Assembly: GCA_016197405.1 (NCBI GenBank)
Contig: JACPVR010000012.1
Span: forward strand, 186,001-250,000
Source of the DNA: Mycobacterium sp.
GTDB lineage: Bacteria > Actinomycetota > Actinomycetes > Mycobacteriales > Mycobacteriaceae
Reading direction: 5' to 3'
Length of the DNA stretch: 64,000 nucleotides
Both the position numbers and the translations under genes were made by a program. Below are positions 24,767-32,470 of the stretch, piece by piece. Position 1 is the first letter of the stretch. Each line of letters begins with the position of its first letter. Under the pieces are notes generated by a model that was not told where the DNA came from, made no database searches, and was given only the letters and a program-made list of their open reading frames with translations.

Positions 24767-25486
24767 CTATCCCCCGGCGGCGTCCTGCAGGATCTGCTGC
24801 AGCTTGTCCAGCGCGTTACCGGACCCCGGCTCGAGGCGCAGCCGGGTGTCGGTCTCCTCGGGTGCCTCCCCCACTGCCTGCGGCGGGGGAGGCGGCACAG
24901 CAGCGCCCAGCGGTGGTGGCGGTGGCGGTGGCGGTGCGACCTGGACGGCGGCGATCTTGCCGTCCAGCCTCGGCAGCGTGTCGTTGCGGACCGCACCGCG
25001 CTGCGGATCCGGATCGGTGTTGCCGGCGAAGCAGCCTGGAGGGGCCTGCTCGGCGACCGCACGCGCCGCCATATAACGGTTGAGTGCCGTCGGCCCGTCG
25101 AAAACCGATGCCGCCCGGTCCCCGAGCGTCTCCCGGACCAGCTCCAGATTTATCCGGACGTCGCAGGATCGGTCGCTGTCGGTACGAGTGAGTGCGGCGG
25201 TGAACTCGCGGTCGGCGTCCTCGAGACGGTCGTCGAGCACGGCGAGGGCGCCGGCGGCAAAATGTGCCCTGCCCGGTTCGATGACGCTGACGGCGTCGAG
25301 TACCGCTGCCGCCCGGCGCAAAGTGTCGGTATCTCGGTCGGCAAAGGCTGAATGCGCCGAACGGCCGGCGATCGTCACGGCCACCATCGCGGCGACGGCG
25401 AGCACCACGATCACCACGACCGGGGTTGACACCACGAGCAGCCGGCGCCGTGTCGACGCCCCTTCCCACCAACGCTGAATCGTCAT
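24767..25486 (-). CDS. BatC-like membrane protein with TPR-like region and polyproline tail
   Basis: A 239-aa protein: one N-terminal membrane helix (LLVVSTPVVVIVVLAVAAM, near residues 17-36), then helical repeats of TPR look (HFAAGALAVLDDRLEDADRE, NLELVRETLGDRA), then proline tracts (APPPPPPPPLG, PPPPPQAV). The C-terminus is ALDKLQQILQDAAGG. Position and TPR-like helices suggest the BatC role in a Bat operon, although the proline tracts are extra. The ATG at 25486 overlaps the VWA gene's stop (ATGA). Confidence 0.75.
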   Translation of the reverse strand: MTIQRWWEGASTRRRLLVVSTPVVVIVVLAVAAMVAVTIAGRSAHSAFADRDTDTLRRAAAVLDAVSVIEPGRAHFAAGALAVLDDRLEDADREFTAALTRTDSDRSCDVRINLELVRETLGDRAASVFDGPTALNRYMAARAVAEQAPPGCFAGNTDPDPQRGAVRNDTLPRLDGKIAAVQVAPPPPPPPPLGAAVPPPPPQAVGEAPEETDTRLRLEPGSGNALDKLQQILQDAAGG

Positions 25487-26418
25487 CGGCGGACGTCCAC
25501 GCTGGCGAAGCGGGTACGTCGCAGGTCCCGCAACACCCGGTACAACTCGATCAGAATGAGCAGCGCCGCCACACTCGCGAGGGCCCAATACATCTCGATG
25601 CGATCAGGCGCCGCCCCCACCGTGGGTCCCGGTGTACTCTCGTGCGCTTCGGCGGGAAGGACGGTGCTGAGCGGGCCGGCGTCGGCCCGGGCGGCGAAAG
25701 GTACCCCGATCTGTTCGGCGACGGCTCGCAAGGCGGGCCCGTCTGATCGCCGGCCGTATCCGAGGACCGCACCACCGTCGACCGATCCCGCCGGCAGCTC
25801 GAATCGCCGCGGCGCCACCTCGGAATCCGGCGCACCCGCACCGAGGTAGAACACCAGGTTCTTGGCCCGCGGATACTGCTGGCCGGCCGCGAGAAGCTGA
25901 TAGCGCAACACATTTCCGGCCGCCCCCACATTGGTCTGGGAGGAGTCCTGCGGATCTGATCCGTACGGCTGCAGGCCGGCGATCAAGGGCCGCAGGCTCC
26001 AGGTATCCGCCGACAACGGCCAGTCCAGTGCCGGCCGCGCCGCGAACGCGATGACCGCGAAGCGGGCATCGGGATAGCGATCGATCAGCGCCGAGATATC
26101 GGTACGGGCAAGCGCCATTCGGGTGAGGTCGCCGATATCGCGCACCTGCATGTCCGGTGAGCGGTCCACCAGAAGGAAGATGTTGGGGGCTTGATCGCCG
26201 GCCACCCGGGTCGCGGTCTGCTCGTCGGTCTCGATCACCGGACGCGCGGCAGCCAGCACCAGCAGCAGTGCCGCGGCGGTCAACCCGCCCCAGCGCCACA
26301 GCACCGCACCGGTGCGCGCCTGCGCCGGTATGCGTCGCAGTACCGCGACGCGCGCCCCCACGATGACCGTCGCTACGGCGGCGAGCAACCACAGCGGAAG
26401 GACCGGTTGTAGGCTCAT
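25483..26418 (-). CDS. BatA/BatB-like VWA membrane protein with altered MIDAS
   Basis: A 311-aa protein with two N-terminal helices (LWLLAAVATVIVGARVAVL, LTAAALLLVLAAARPVIET), a VWA-like domain, and a C-terminal helix (YWALASVAALLILIELY). The layout is that of Bat proteins. The MIDAS DxSxS is altered to DRSPD in FLLVDRSPDMQV, so metal binding may be lost or changed. The threonine region TNVGAAGNV is present. The ATG at 26418 overlaps the preceding gene's stop (ATGA). Confidence 0.82.
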   Translation of the reverse strand: MSLQPVLPLWLLAAVATVIVGARVAVLRRIPAQARTGAVLWRWGGLTAAALLLVLAAARPVIETDEQTATRVAGDQAPNIFLLVDRSPDMQVRDIGDLTRMALARTDISALIDRYPDARFAVIAFAARPALDWPLSADTWSLRPLIAGLQPYGSDPQDSSQTNVGAAGNVLRYQLLAAGQQYPRAKNLVFYLGAGAPDSEVAPRRFELPAGSVDGGAVLGYGRRSDGPALRAVAEQIGVPFAARADAGPLSTVLPAEAHESTPGPTVGAAPDRIEMYWALASVAALLILIELYRVLRDLRRTRFASVDVRR

Positions 26419-27377
26419 CGCCTCATCACCACCGGCCATAACGCCAGCGCTACCAGGGCGAGAAGGGCGACGCCCACCGGAATATCGGGAGTTTCAGCAG
26501 ATTTGGTGATCGAGTCGTCATCGGTTGCCGTCGGCGCGGGCGGATGACTCCTGATCTCGGCGACCTTGGCGGCAGCAGCGGAGTCGGCGGAGAAGGACAG
26601 CCCGCCGGTGTCACGGGCGAGCGCGGGCAGCGCGTCACCGGCGGGACCGATGAGGACCGCGTTGACCTGGACCCCGGCCGCGTCCACGAGCTCGCGGACA
26701 TCGGACGCGCCGAACAGCGCAGGACGCGGATCAGCCGGGTCGCGCAGCAGATCCGGCCCGACGTAGATGAGCGAACGGCGCTGTGCGGTCTTGTCTTCGA
26801 AGGACGGAAATCCGGTCAGGCACATCGCCAGCACGTCTTCGACGCTCTCGGCGTAGTCCGCATAGCTCACTGCAGGCTCGAAGCCGGCGGCGTCACCACC
26901 CGCGTAGTCGGCGAAACGCGCTGCGGCGTACTGATAGTCCCGGGTCATCGGCACCACTCGGCGATTGGGTGAGGTCAGTCCGATCCGCTCGGTGCTGAAG
27001 GAGGCGACCCGGTCGGCGAAGTATCCGAGTACGGCCTTTGCGGCCGGGTCGGTCACCGGGCCCGCGACACACACCATGATGTCCTCGGGCTGTCCGGCAT
27101 CCGATCTGGTCGCCGACGAGGGCAATCCTGACGGGCGGGCCGCCGCGATGAGCGCGGCGACGACCGCCACCAGCAGCAGCGTGATCGTCGCGACCGTGGT
27201 GAGGTTGCGCAGACGTTCCGCACGCACGTACTCCGGAAGGCGGGTCAGCCGCGCGGTGTTGGCGAGCAGGCGCAGCTCGCGATGCTCGGTGCCGACCGGC
27301 CACAGCAACGCGATCGCGATGCAGCCCGCCAGCGCCAGGCAGCCGATGATCACCACAATCCACCAGTTCAGGTCCAT
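26415..27377 (-). CDS. VWA-like membrane protein lacking a MIDAS
   Basis: A 320-aa protein with two N-terminal helices (WWIVVIIGCLALAGCIAIAL, VATITLLLVAVVAALIAA), a long extracytoplasmic domain and a C-terminal helix (VGVALLALVALALWPVV). The fold is inferred as VWA-like from operon position and from the strand IMVCVAGPVTDPAA, where the DxSxS residues are missing. The end of the domain has SLIYVGPDLLRD and VNAVLIGPAG strands. It overlaps the next upstream gene by 10 nt. It pairs with the following VWA gene as in BatA/BatB. Confidence 0.72.
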   Translation of the reverse strand: MDLNWWIVVIIGCLALAGCIAIALLWPVGTEHRELRLLANTARLTRLPEYVRAERLRNLTTVATITLLLVAVVAALIAAARPSGLPSSATRSDAGQPEDIMVCVAGPVTDPAAKAVLGYFADRVASFSTERIGLTSPNRRVVPMTRDYQYAAARFADYAGGDAAGFEPAVSYADYAESVEDVLAMCLTGFPSFEDKTAQRRSLIYVGPDLLRDPADPRPALFGASDVRELVDAAGVQVNAVLIGPAGDALPALARDTGGLSFSADSAAAAKVAEIRSHPPAPTATDDDSITKSAETPDIPVGVALLALVALALWPVVMRR

Positions 27378-27841
27378 GTGTCGATCAGCTCCTCGGCGCT
27401 ATCGCATACCGACGCCATATCGACCGTCGACCCCGCGTTGAACTGGGCGTCGATCAGCTCTGCCAACAACGGCGCCGCCGGCGCCAGTTGGCTGCCCGCG
27501 ATGGCGTCGAGTTGCATGTATTCGGCGCGTACACCGCTGATCCGCTGCAGAAACGACCGGAGTTCGGTGCTGACCGCTTCGCCGGCCGCCGCCCGGGTGA
27601 GGTCGCCGGCGCGGTACTGCCGCCTAATCGCCTGGATCGCCCGGACCGCTCGACGCCGGATCAGATCGCCTCGGATGGTCTTGAGACCCGCCATGTCGCC
27701 CAACCGCCGACCCGGCACCGTGGCGGTGAATACTGCTGCGTACCAGAGAACTACAGCGAGCAGCAACGAAACCGCGAGCCACATCCATCCCGACGGGTAA
27801 GCCGCAGGCCCGGTGATGTAGCGCATCAGGTCATCCGGCAC
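27368..27841 (-). CDS. DUF4381-like membrane protein of the MoxR/Bat operon
   Basis: A 157-aa protein with one helix near residues 18-40 (MWLAVSLLLAVVLWYAAVF) and a helical cytoplasmic part rich in arginine (LIRRRAVRAIQAIRRQYR). Size and position match the small DUF4381-type protein that sits between DUF58 and VWA genes in MoxR operons. The GTG at 27841 overlaps the DUF58 gene by 11 nt; an ATG at 27826 is possible. Function unknown. Confidence 0.7.
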   Translation of the reverse strand: MPDDLMRYITGPAAYPSGWMWLAVSLLLAVVLWYAAVFTATVPGRRLGDMAGLKTIRGDLIRRRAVRAIQAIRRQYRAGDLTRAAAGEAVSTELRSFLQRISGVRAEYMQLDAIAGSQLAPAAPLLAELIDAQFNAGSTVDMASVCDSAEELIDTWT

Positions 27842-28703
27842 GGGCGTAAACCCCGGTCATCGTCACCAGGCCATTGCGGATACCGGCGCTGCCCGGAAAC
27901 ATCGCATGCGCGACCCCATGCGCAGCCATGAATTCCGAAAGCTGTTCACGTCGTTGCACTTCCGCCCGGCGATAGGCCTCGAGCACGCCGGGCCCCAGCT
28001 CTGAGCCGCTCAGCAGGAACCGCTGCGCCGCGACGTCATAACCGTCTCGCTCGTCGGTGTCCGAGGCCACCGCCGGCAGATCGGAGACCATGGCCCACAG
28101 CACATCATGCCTGCCGCCGAGCCGGGTGAGCACCTCACCGAGCCGGTCGTCCACATCCGGCTCGTCGGCGACGACGACGATCAGCATCGGGTGCCGGTAG
28201 TGTCGGGCAACCCAGTTCAACTGCGTGAGAACGCTACTGGCGGCCGTGCGGTCGGCGGCGTGCTGCAGGTAGCGGTCCAGCATGTGTTCTATATGTGAAG
28301 CACCACGGCGCAACCGAATGTCGATACACCCTCGCGCGTCGCCGTAGACCATGCCGATCTCGTCGGAACGGCGCAACGTCACCAAACCAAGGGCACCGAT
28401 GATATTGGCCGCCACGGTGTATTTCGGCTCGCCCGAGGGCGCCGTGGCGGCCGTATTGCGGCCGGCGTCGGCGACCACCAAGATCTTGTGGTGCTTCTCG
28501 GAGACGAAGCGCTTGATGAGCGTGTGTCCCGAGCGTGCGGTCGCCTTCCAGTCGATATCGCGGACGTCGTCGCCGGGCACATAGGGCCGCAGATCGTCGA
28601 ACTCCAGGCTCCGGGTGTGCACGAGCGCGTACCGCCCGCCGTCCAGGAAGCCTTTGGTATCCCGGCCGAAGTGCGCCTTCGCGCGGTCCAGATGCTTACC
28701 CAC
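27831..28703 (-). CDS. DUF58 protein of the MoxR/Bat operon
   Basis: A 290-aa soluble DUF58 protein. The family signature YVPGDDVRDIDW lies near residue 41-52, followed by KRFVSEKHHKILVVADAG, a VWA-like strand, and SDEIGMVYGDARG. The GTG at 28703 lies 6 nt after the MoxR gene stop. DUF58 proteins accompany MoxR ATPases and are thought to act with them on membrane or envelope targets; no target is known here. Confidence 0.85.
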   Translation of the reverse strand: MGKHLDRAKAHFGRDTKGFLDGGRYALVHTRSLEFDDLRPYVPGDDVRDIDWKATARSGHTLIKRFVSEKHHKILVVADAGRNTAATAPSGEPKYTVAANIIGALGLVTLRRSDEIGMVYGDARGCIDIRLRRGASHIEHMLDRYLQHAADRTAASSVLTQLNWVARHYRHPMLIVVVADEPDVDDRLGEVLTRLGGRHDVLWAMVSDLPAVASDTDERDGYDVAAQRFLLSGSELGPGVLEAYRRAEVQRREQLSEFMAAHGVAHAMFPGSAGIRNGLVTMTGVYARAG

Positions 28704-28709
28704 GACGGC

Positions 28710-29711
28710 TCAGGGCACCCGCACGGCCTGCAGTACCGCATCGACGACACTGTCCGGCGTGACGCGGGCGCTGGCGGCCTCGAATCCCAGGATCAGCCGG
28801 TGCCGCAACACCCGGTGCGCCAGCCTGGCGATATCGTCCGGGACGACGTGCGTACGCCCGCGCAGAACCGCCACCGCGCGTGCCGTCCGGCAGAACGCGA
28901 TGGTGGCGCGCGGGCTGGCGCCGTATTCGATGAGCCGCGCCACGTTGGCGGGCAGGTGCTTGCCCGGGTCACGGGTCACCGCGACCAGGCGGCTGGCGTA
29001 CTGCACCAGCGCACGATCCATGTGCACCGTGCGGACCAGTTGCTGCACGCGCCGGATGTCGGCCGAGGTGACCACCGCCGCTGCGACATGATTGCGGTCG
29101 TAGAGGCCGGCATCCATCCGCGCGATGACCTCGACCTCCTCTTCGACCGAGGGGTAGGCGACGACATCTTTGAGCATGAAGCGATCGGTCTGGGCCTCCG
29201 AAAGCGGGTAGGTGCCTTCCTGGTCGACGGGATTCTGTGTCGCAACCACCAGAAACGGTTCGGCGATCGGATACTCCACGCCGGCGATGGTGGTCTGACG
29301 TTCTTCCATCGCCTCCAGCATCGCGCTCTGGGTTTTCGCACTGGAGCGGTTGATCTCATCGAGTAGCACGATATTGGCGTGCACCGGACCCAGTTGTGTC
29401 ACAAACGAATTGGTGGCTGCCTCATAGATCTGGGTGCCGACGATATCGCTGGGCAGCAGGTCCGGTGTGCACTGGATGCGCCGGAAGCTGCCGTCGATGG
29501 ATTCGGCGATCACCCGGGCGGCGGTGGTCTTGGCCAGGCCGGGCACGCTTTCGATCAGTAAATGGCCGCCGGCGAGCAGGCTGATGAGCATCGACTCCCG
29601 CAAATGACCCTGTCCGACGACCTTCGCCGAGAAGGCCCCCGCCACCGCACCCACCACGTGCTGGGCATCGGCAAGGTCGCGCTGGTCGAACTCTGTGCGT
29701 GCAGACGTCAT
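28710..29711 (-). CDS. MoxR-family AAA+ ATPase
   Basis: A 333-aa MoxR ATPase. Walker A is LLIESVPGLAKTT near residues 51-63, with IQCTPDLLPSDIVGTQ, Walker B NIVLLDEINRSSAKTQ, the sensor VATQNPVDQEGTYPLSEAQ and DRFMLKDVVAYP. MoxR ATPases act as chaperones for assembly of specific complexes. The ATG at 29711 has GGAGG 5 nt upstream. It starts a six-gene Bat-like operon running down to 24767. It differs clearly from the NorQ-like ATPase at 20456, so two MoxR-clade systems lie 3.5 kb apart. Confidence 0.92.
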   Translation of the reverse strand: MTSARTEFDQRDLADAQHVVGAVAGAFSAKVVGQGHLRESMLISLLAGGHLLIESVPGLAKTTAARVIAESIDGSFRRIQCTPDLLPSDIVGTQIYEAATNSFVTQLGPVHANIVLLDEINRSSAKTQSAMLEAMEERQTTIAGVEYPIAEPFLVVATQNPVDQEGTYPLSEAQTDRFMLKDVVAYPSVEEEVEVIARMDAGLYDRNHVAAAVVTSADIRRVQQLVRTVHMDRALVQYASRLVAVTRDPGKHLPANVARLIEYGASPRATIAFCRTARAVAVLRGRTHVVPDDIARLAHRVLRHRLILGFEAASARVTPDSVVDAVLQAVRVP

Positions 29712-29796
29712 CAATCCTCCGGTCGCGTTTTCGGGTGCAGGTATACCCGGACTGACCGATCTCATGCCCGGCGGTGATCACGCCTGGTGAGGCGCC

Positions 29797-30939
29797 CTAG
29801 AAGACGCGTACCTGACCTTCCAATGCCGGGACGGTGTCGGGTAGGTGGTAGGTCGTGATGCCGTTACGGAACATGATGTTCTCGCGGGCGGCCTCCGGCA
29901 GGTGTTTGACCAGCCAGCGCGGGTCGTCGAAGGTCCAATGCGGGTAGTCGCTGCTGAAGAGCAGGATCTTGTCGCATTCCATCAGTTCCAACGCGCGGGT
30001 CAGTTCGGTCTTGTCCTCGGGATAGTCCAGCGGCTGAGTGGTGAACTTGATGTGCTCTTTGACGTATTCGGATGGTCTGCGCTTGATGTCCATCCACTGT
30101 TTGCGTGCCTCGTAGATGGCGTCCATCCGCCACATCAGCGGCAGGACCCAGGTGAACGCATGTTCCACCAGCACTATTCGCAGGCCCGGAAAACGGTCGA
30201 ATACCCCGTCGAATATCAGGCTCATCACCTGATTGGCCGCCAGCAGCGAGTAGGTGACCATGAAATCGTGGTTGTAGCTGGGGTAGCCGACCGGCGGCGC
30301 GGGCAGTTCCTCGAAATGTCCGCGGGACAGGTGGCAGCTGACGGTGATGTCGTTCCTGGTCGCGGCGGCCCAGACCGGGTCGTATATCGGGTCACCCCAG
30401 GACGGGCGCCGTTCGGCTTTGATCAGGACCTGCGCCATGAACGGGTGTCCGGCCCACTTCTCGATCTCAGCGGCGGCGAGCTGTGGCGCTTCGATGGAGA
30501 CACATATCGACCCACGCCAGCGCTCGTGCCAGTTGTTGTGGCTGTCGAGCCAGTGATTGGCCTGCCAGTCGTTCAACGCAGCGCTCAGCGCATGGTCGGC
30601 CTCTGCCAGCCGGGCGCCGTAGGCACCGGGCTCCAGGATCCCGATATCCGAGCCTGCCTCCATGATGAGCTGTTTGAACGCCAAATCCGGATCGCTGCCT
30701 GCGAATTCGCCGTCGGACGGAAAGGTGTCGGTCCGCATGGCATAGGAATGTGCGTAGTCCGGCGCGTCGTAATAGATCAGATCTCCGTGCTGCAGGCCGG
30801 CGAAGTAGGTGCTGCGCCACGGTTCGCGGATGTACTGCATGAGCTCGCCGCTGCGCGGGGTGGGATGCACGTCGGAGTCCACGCAGCGCACCGCGACTCG
30901 TTCGGCTGCCGGCTTACGTGCCGCGGGTTCGACCGTCAT
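29797..30939 (-). CDS. Amidohydrolase-2 family metal-dependent hydrolase/decarboxylase
   Basis: A 380-aa TIM-barrel enzyme of the amidohydrolase-2 (ACMSD-like) family. The metal-binding D-x-H is in CVDSDVHPTPRSGEL near residue 20, then TVSCHLSRGHFEEL, the histidine in VLVEHAFTWVLP and the aspartate in LLFSSDYPHWTFDDP. Such enzymes hydrolyse or decarboxylate aromatic and related acids; the substrate is unknown. The ATG at 30939 has AAGGAG 5-6 nt upstream. It is divergent from the DUF2237 gene. Confidence 0.88.
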   Translation of the reverse strand: MTVEPAARKPAAERVAVRCVDSDVHPTPRSGELMQYIREPWRSTYFAGLQHGDLIYYDAPDYAHSYAMRTDTFPSDGEFAGSDPDLAFKQLIMEAGSDIGILEPGAYGARLAEADHALSAALNDWQANHWLDSHNNWHERWRGSICVSIEAPQLAAAEIEKWAGHPFMAQVLIKAERRPSWGDPIYDPVWAAATRNDITVSCHLSRGHFEELPAPPVGYPSYNHDFMVTYSLLAANQVMSLIFDGVFDRFPGLRIVLVEHAFTWVLPLMWRMDAIYEARKQWMDIKRRPSEYVKEHIKFTTQPLDYPEDKTELTRALELMECDKILLFSSDYPHWTFDDPRWLVKHLPEAARENIMFRNGITTYHLPDTVPALEGQVRVF

Positions 30940-31034
30940 CGGGTCTCCTTCGGATGCGTCCGCTCGCTCCACTATGCACCCGCGGGCATCGCGTCGTCAC
31001 GGATCTACCGTCACGGTGGGTGATACTGAGTCTC

Positions 31035-31421
31035 ATGGCAGAACGCAATGTGCTCGGCGGTGCGCTGGAGCCCTGCGGCACCGAGCCAATGACCGGTTTC
31101 CACCGCGACGGCTGCTGCTCGACCGGCGAGGAGGACGTCGGGCGGCACACCATCTGTGGCGTGGTCACCGCCGAGTTCCTCAAACATCAACGTTCCATCG
31201 GCAACGACTTGTCCACGCCGATGCCGCAGTACCGGTTTCCTGGTCTGTCGCCCGGCGATCGCTGGTGTGTCACGGCCGCCAACTGGTTCCGGGCGCACAA
31301 CGACGGATTCGCCTGCCCCGTCGTGTTGGCGTCGACCCACGAACGCACCCTGGAGCTGATCCCACTGGAGACTCTGCGCCGCCACGCCGTGGACGTGCCC
31401 GACGACCTCGCCGGCCTGTAG
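31035..31421 (+). CDS. DUF2237 family protein
   Basis: A 128-aa protein matching DUF2237 along its length: NVLGGALEPCGTEPMTGFHR, DGCCSTGEEDVGRHTIC, VMT-like VVTAEFL, GNDLSTPMPQYRFPGLSPGD and LRRHAVDVP. The conserved cysteines (PCG, GCC) hint at metal or thiol chemistry, but no function is known. A GATACT box ends 7 nt before the ATG at 31035 and there is no ribosome site, so the mRNA is probably leaderless. Longer upstream reading rejected. Confidence 0.85.
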   Translation: MAERNVLGGALEPCGTEPMTGFHRDGCCSTGEEDVGRHTICGVVTAEFLKHQRSIGNDLSTPMPQYRFPGLSPGDRWCVTAANWFRAHNDGFACPVVLASTHERTLELIPLETLRRHAVDVPDDLAGL

Positions 31422-31455
31422 CGTCGGCCGGTCACCGCGCTCCTAGACTCGTCGG

Positions 31456-32469
31456 GTGTCCGCGATACCCGTCATCGCATTGACCGGCTACCTCGGCGCC
31501 GGTAAGACCAGCCTGCTCAACCATGTGTTACGGGCGCCCGGAGCGCGAATCGGCGTGATCATCAACGACTTCGGTGAGCTCAACGTCGATGCCGCGTTGG
31601 TGACGGGTCAGGTCGACGAGCCCGCATCCATCGCCGGCGGGTGCATCTGTTGCCTGCCCGATGACGGTGGGCTCGACGCGGCACTGGCCAAGCTCGCCGA
31701 CCCCCGCCTCGAGCTGGACGCCATCATCGTCGAGGCCAGCGGGCTGGCCGATCCCGTCGCGATCTCCCGGATCATCGGCTACAGCGGTGTGGGACGGGTG
31801 CGCGCCGGTGGCGTGGTGGACGTCGTCGACGCCGGTGCCCATTTCGAGACTGTCGACCGCGGCGGTGTGGCGCCGGCGCGATACGGGGCGGCCTCGCTCG
31901 TCGTGGTCAACAAGCTCGATCAGATCGCGGCCGAGGAGCACGACGCCCTCATCGATAGGGTGGAAAAGCGTGTGCGTGAACGCAATCCGCACGCTCACAT
32001 CGTCGGTGCGATCGGCGGACAGGTCGATCCGGCACTCCTCTATGACGTGCGCGGCGCCGCCGACCCCGGCGAACAACTGTCATTCCGGGAACTGCTCATC
32101 GATCACACGCCGCACGCGGACGACCACGACCACGTGCATGCCGCGTCCGTCACCGCGACCAGTGACGGCTGCGTCGACCCGGGACGCCTGCTCGATCTGC
32201 TGGAAGCACCGCCGACCGGGGTGTACCGGATCAAAGGCACGGTGGCCGTCCGCGACCGGAGCCGCACTCGCAGGTTCGCCGTCAATGTGGTCGGGCCGTC
32301 GGTGCACATCGCGGCGGCGCCGGCGAAAGCACGCACCAACGGACTGGTCGCGATCGGCACCCGGTTCGATATCGACGCCGTGCAGGAGCGCATGGACGAC
32401 GCCCTGCGTCCCAGTGCGGACCCGCCGGCCGAGGACGCCATCCGCCGCCTGCGCCGATTCACGGCATGA
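31456..32469 (+). CDS. CobW/G3E-family metallochaperone GTPase
   Basis: A 337-aa G3E GTPase. Walker A is LTGYLGAGKTSLLNHVL near residues 9-25, the metal-binding GGCICC motif is near residue 61, Walker B is IIVEASGLADP, and the guanine motif is VVNKLDQI. A histidine-rich loop (DHTPHADDHDHVHAA) precedes the C-terminal CobW domain, as in zinc-handling members. It delivers metal to a client protein in the cytoplasm; zinc is the best guess. A TAGACT -10 box (31444-31449) lies 6 nt before the GTG at 31456, so the mRNA is probably leaderless. Confidence 0.9.
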   Translation: MSAIPVIALTGYLGAGKTSLLNHVLRAPGARIGVIINDFGELNVDAALVTGQVDEPASIAGGCICCLPDDGGLDAALAKLADPRLELDAIIVEASGLADPVAISRIIGYSGVGRVRAGGVVDVVDAGAHFETVDRGGVAPARYGAASLVVVNKLDQIAAEEHDALIDRVEKRVRERNPHAHIVGAIGGQVDPALLYDVRGAADPGEQLSFRELLIDHTPHADDHDHVHAASVTATSDGCVDPGRLLDLLEAPPTGVYRIKGTVAVRDRSRTRRFAVNVVGPSVHIAAAPAKARTNGLVAIGTRFDIDAVQERMDDALRPSADPPAEDAIRRLRRFTA

Positions 32470-32470
32470 G

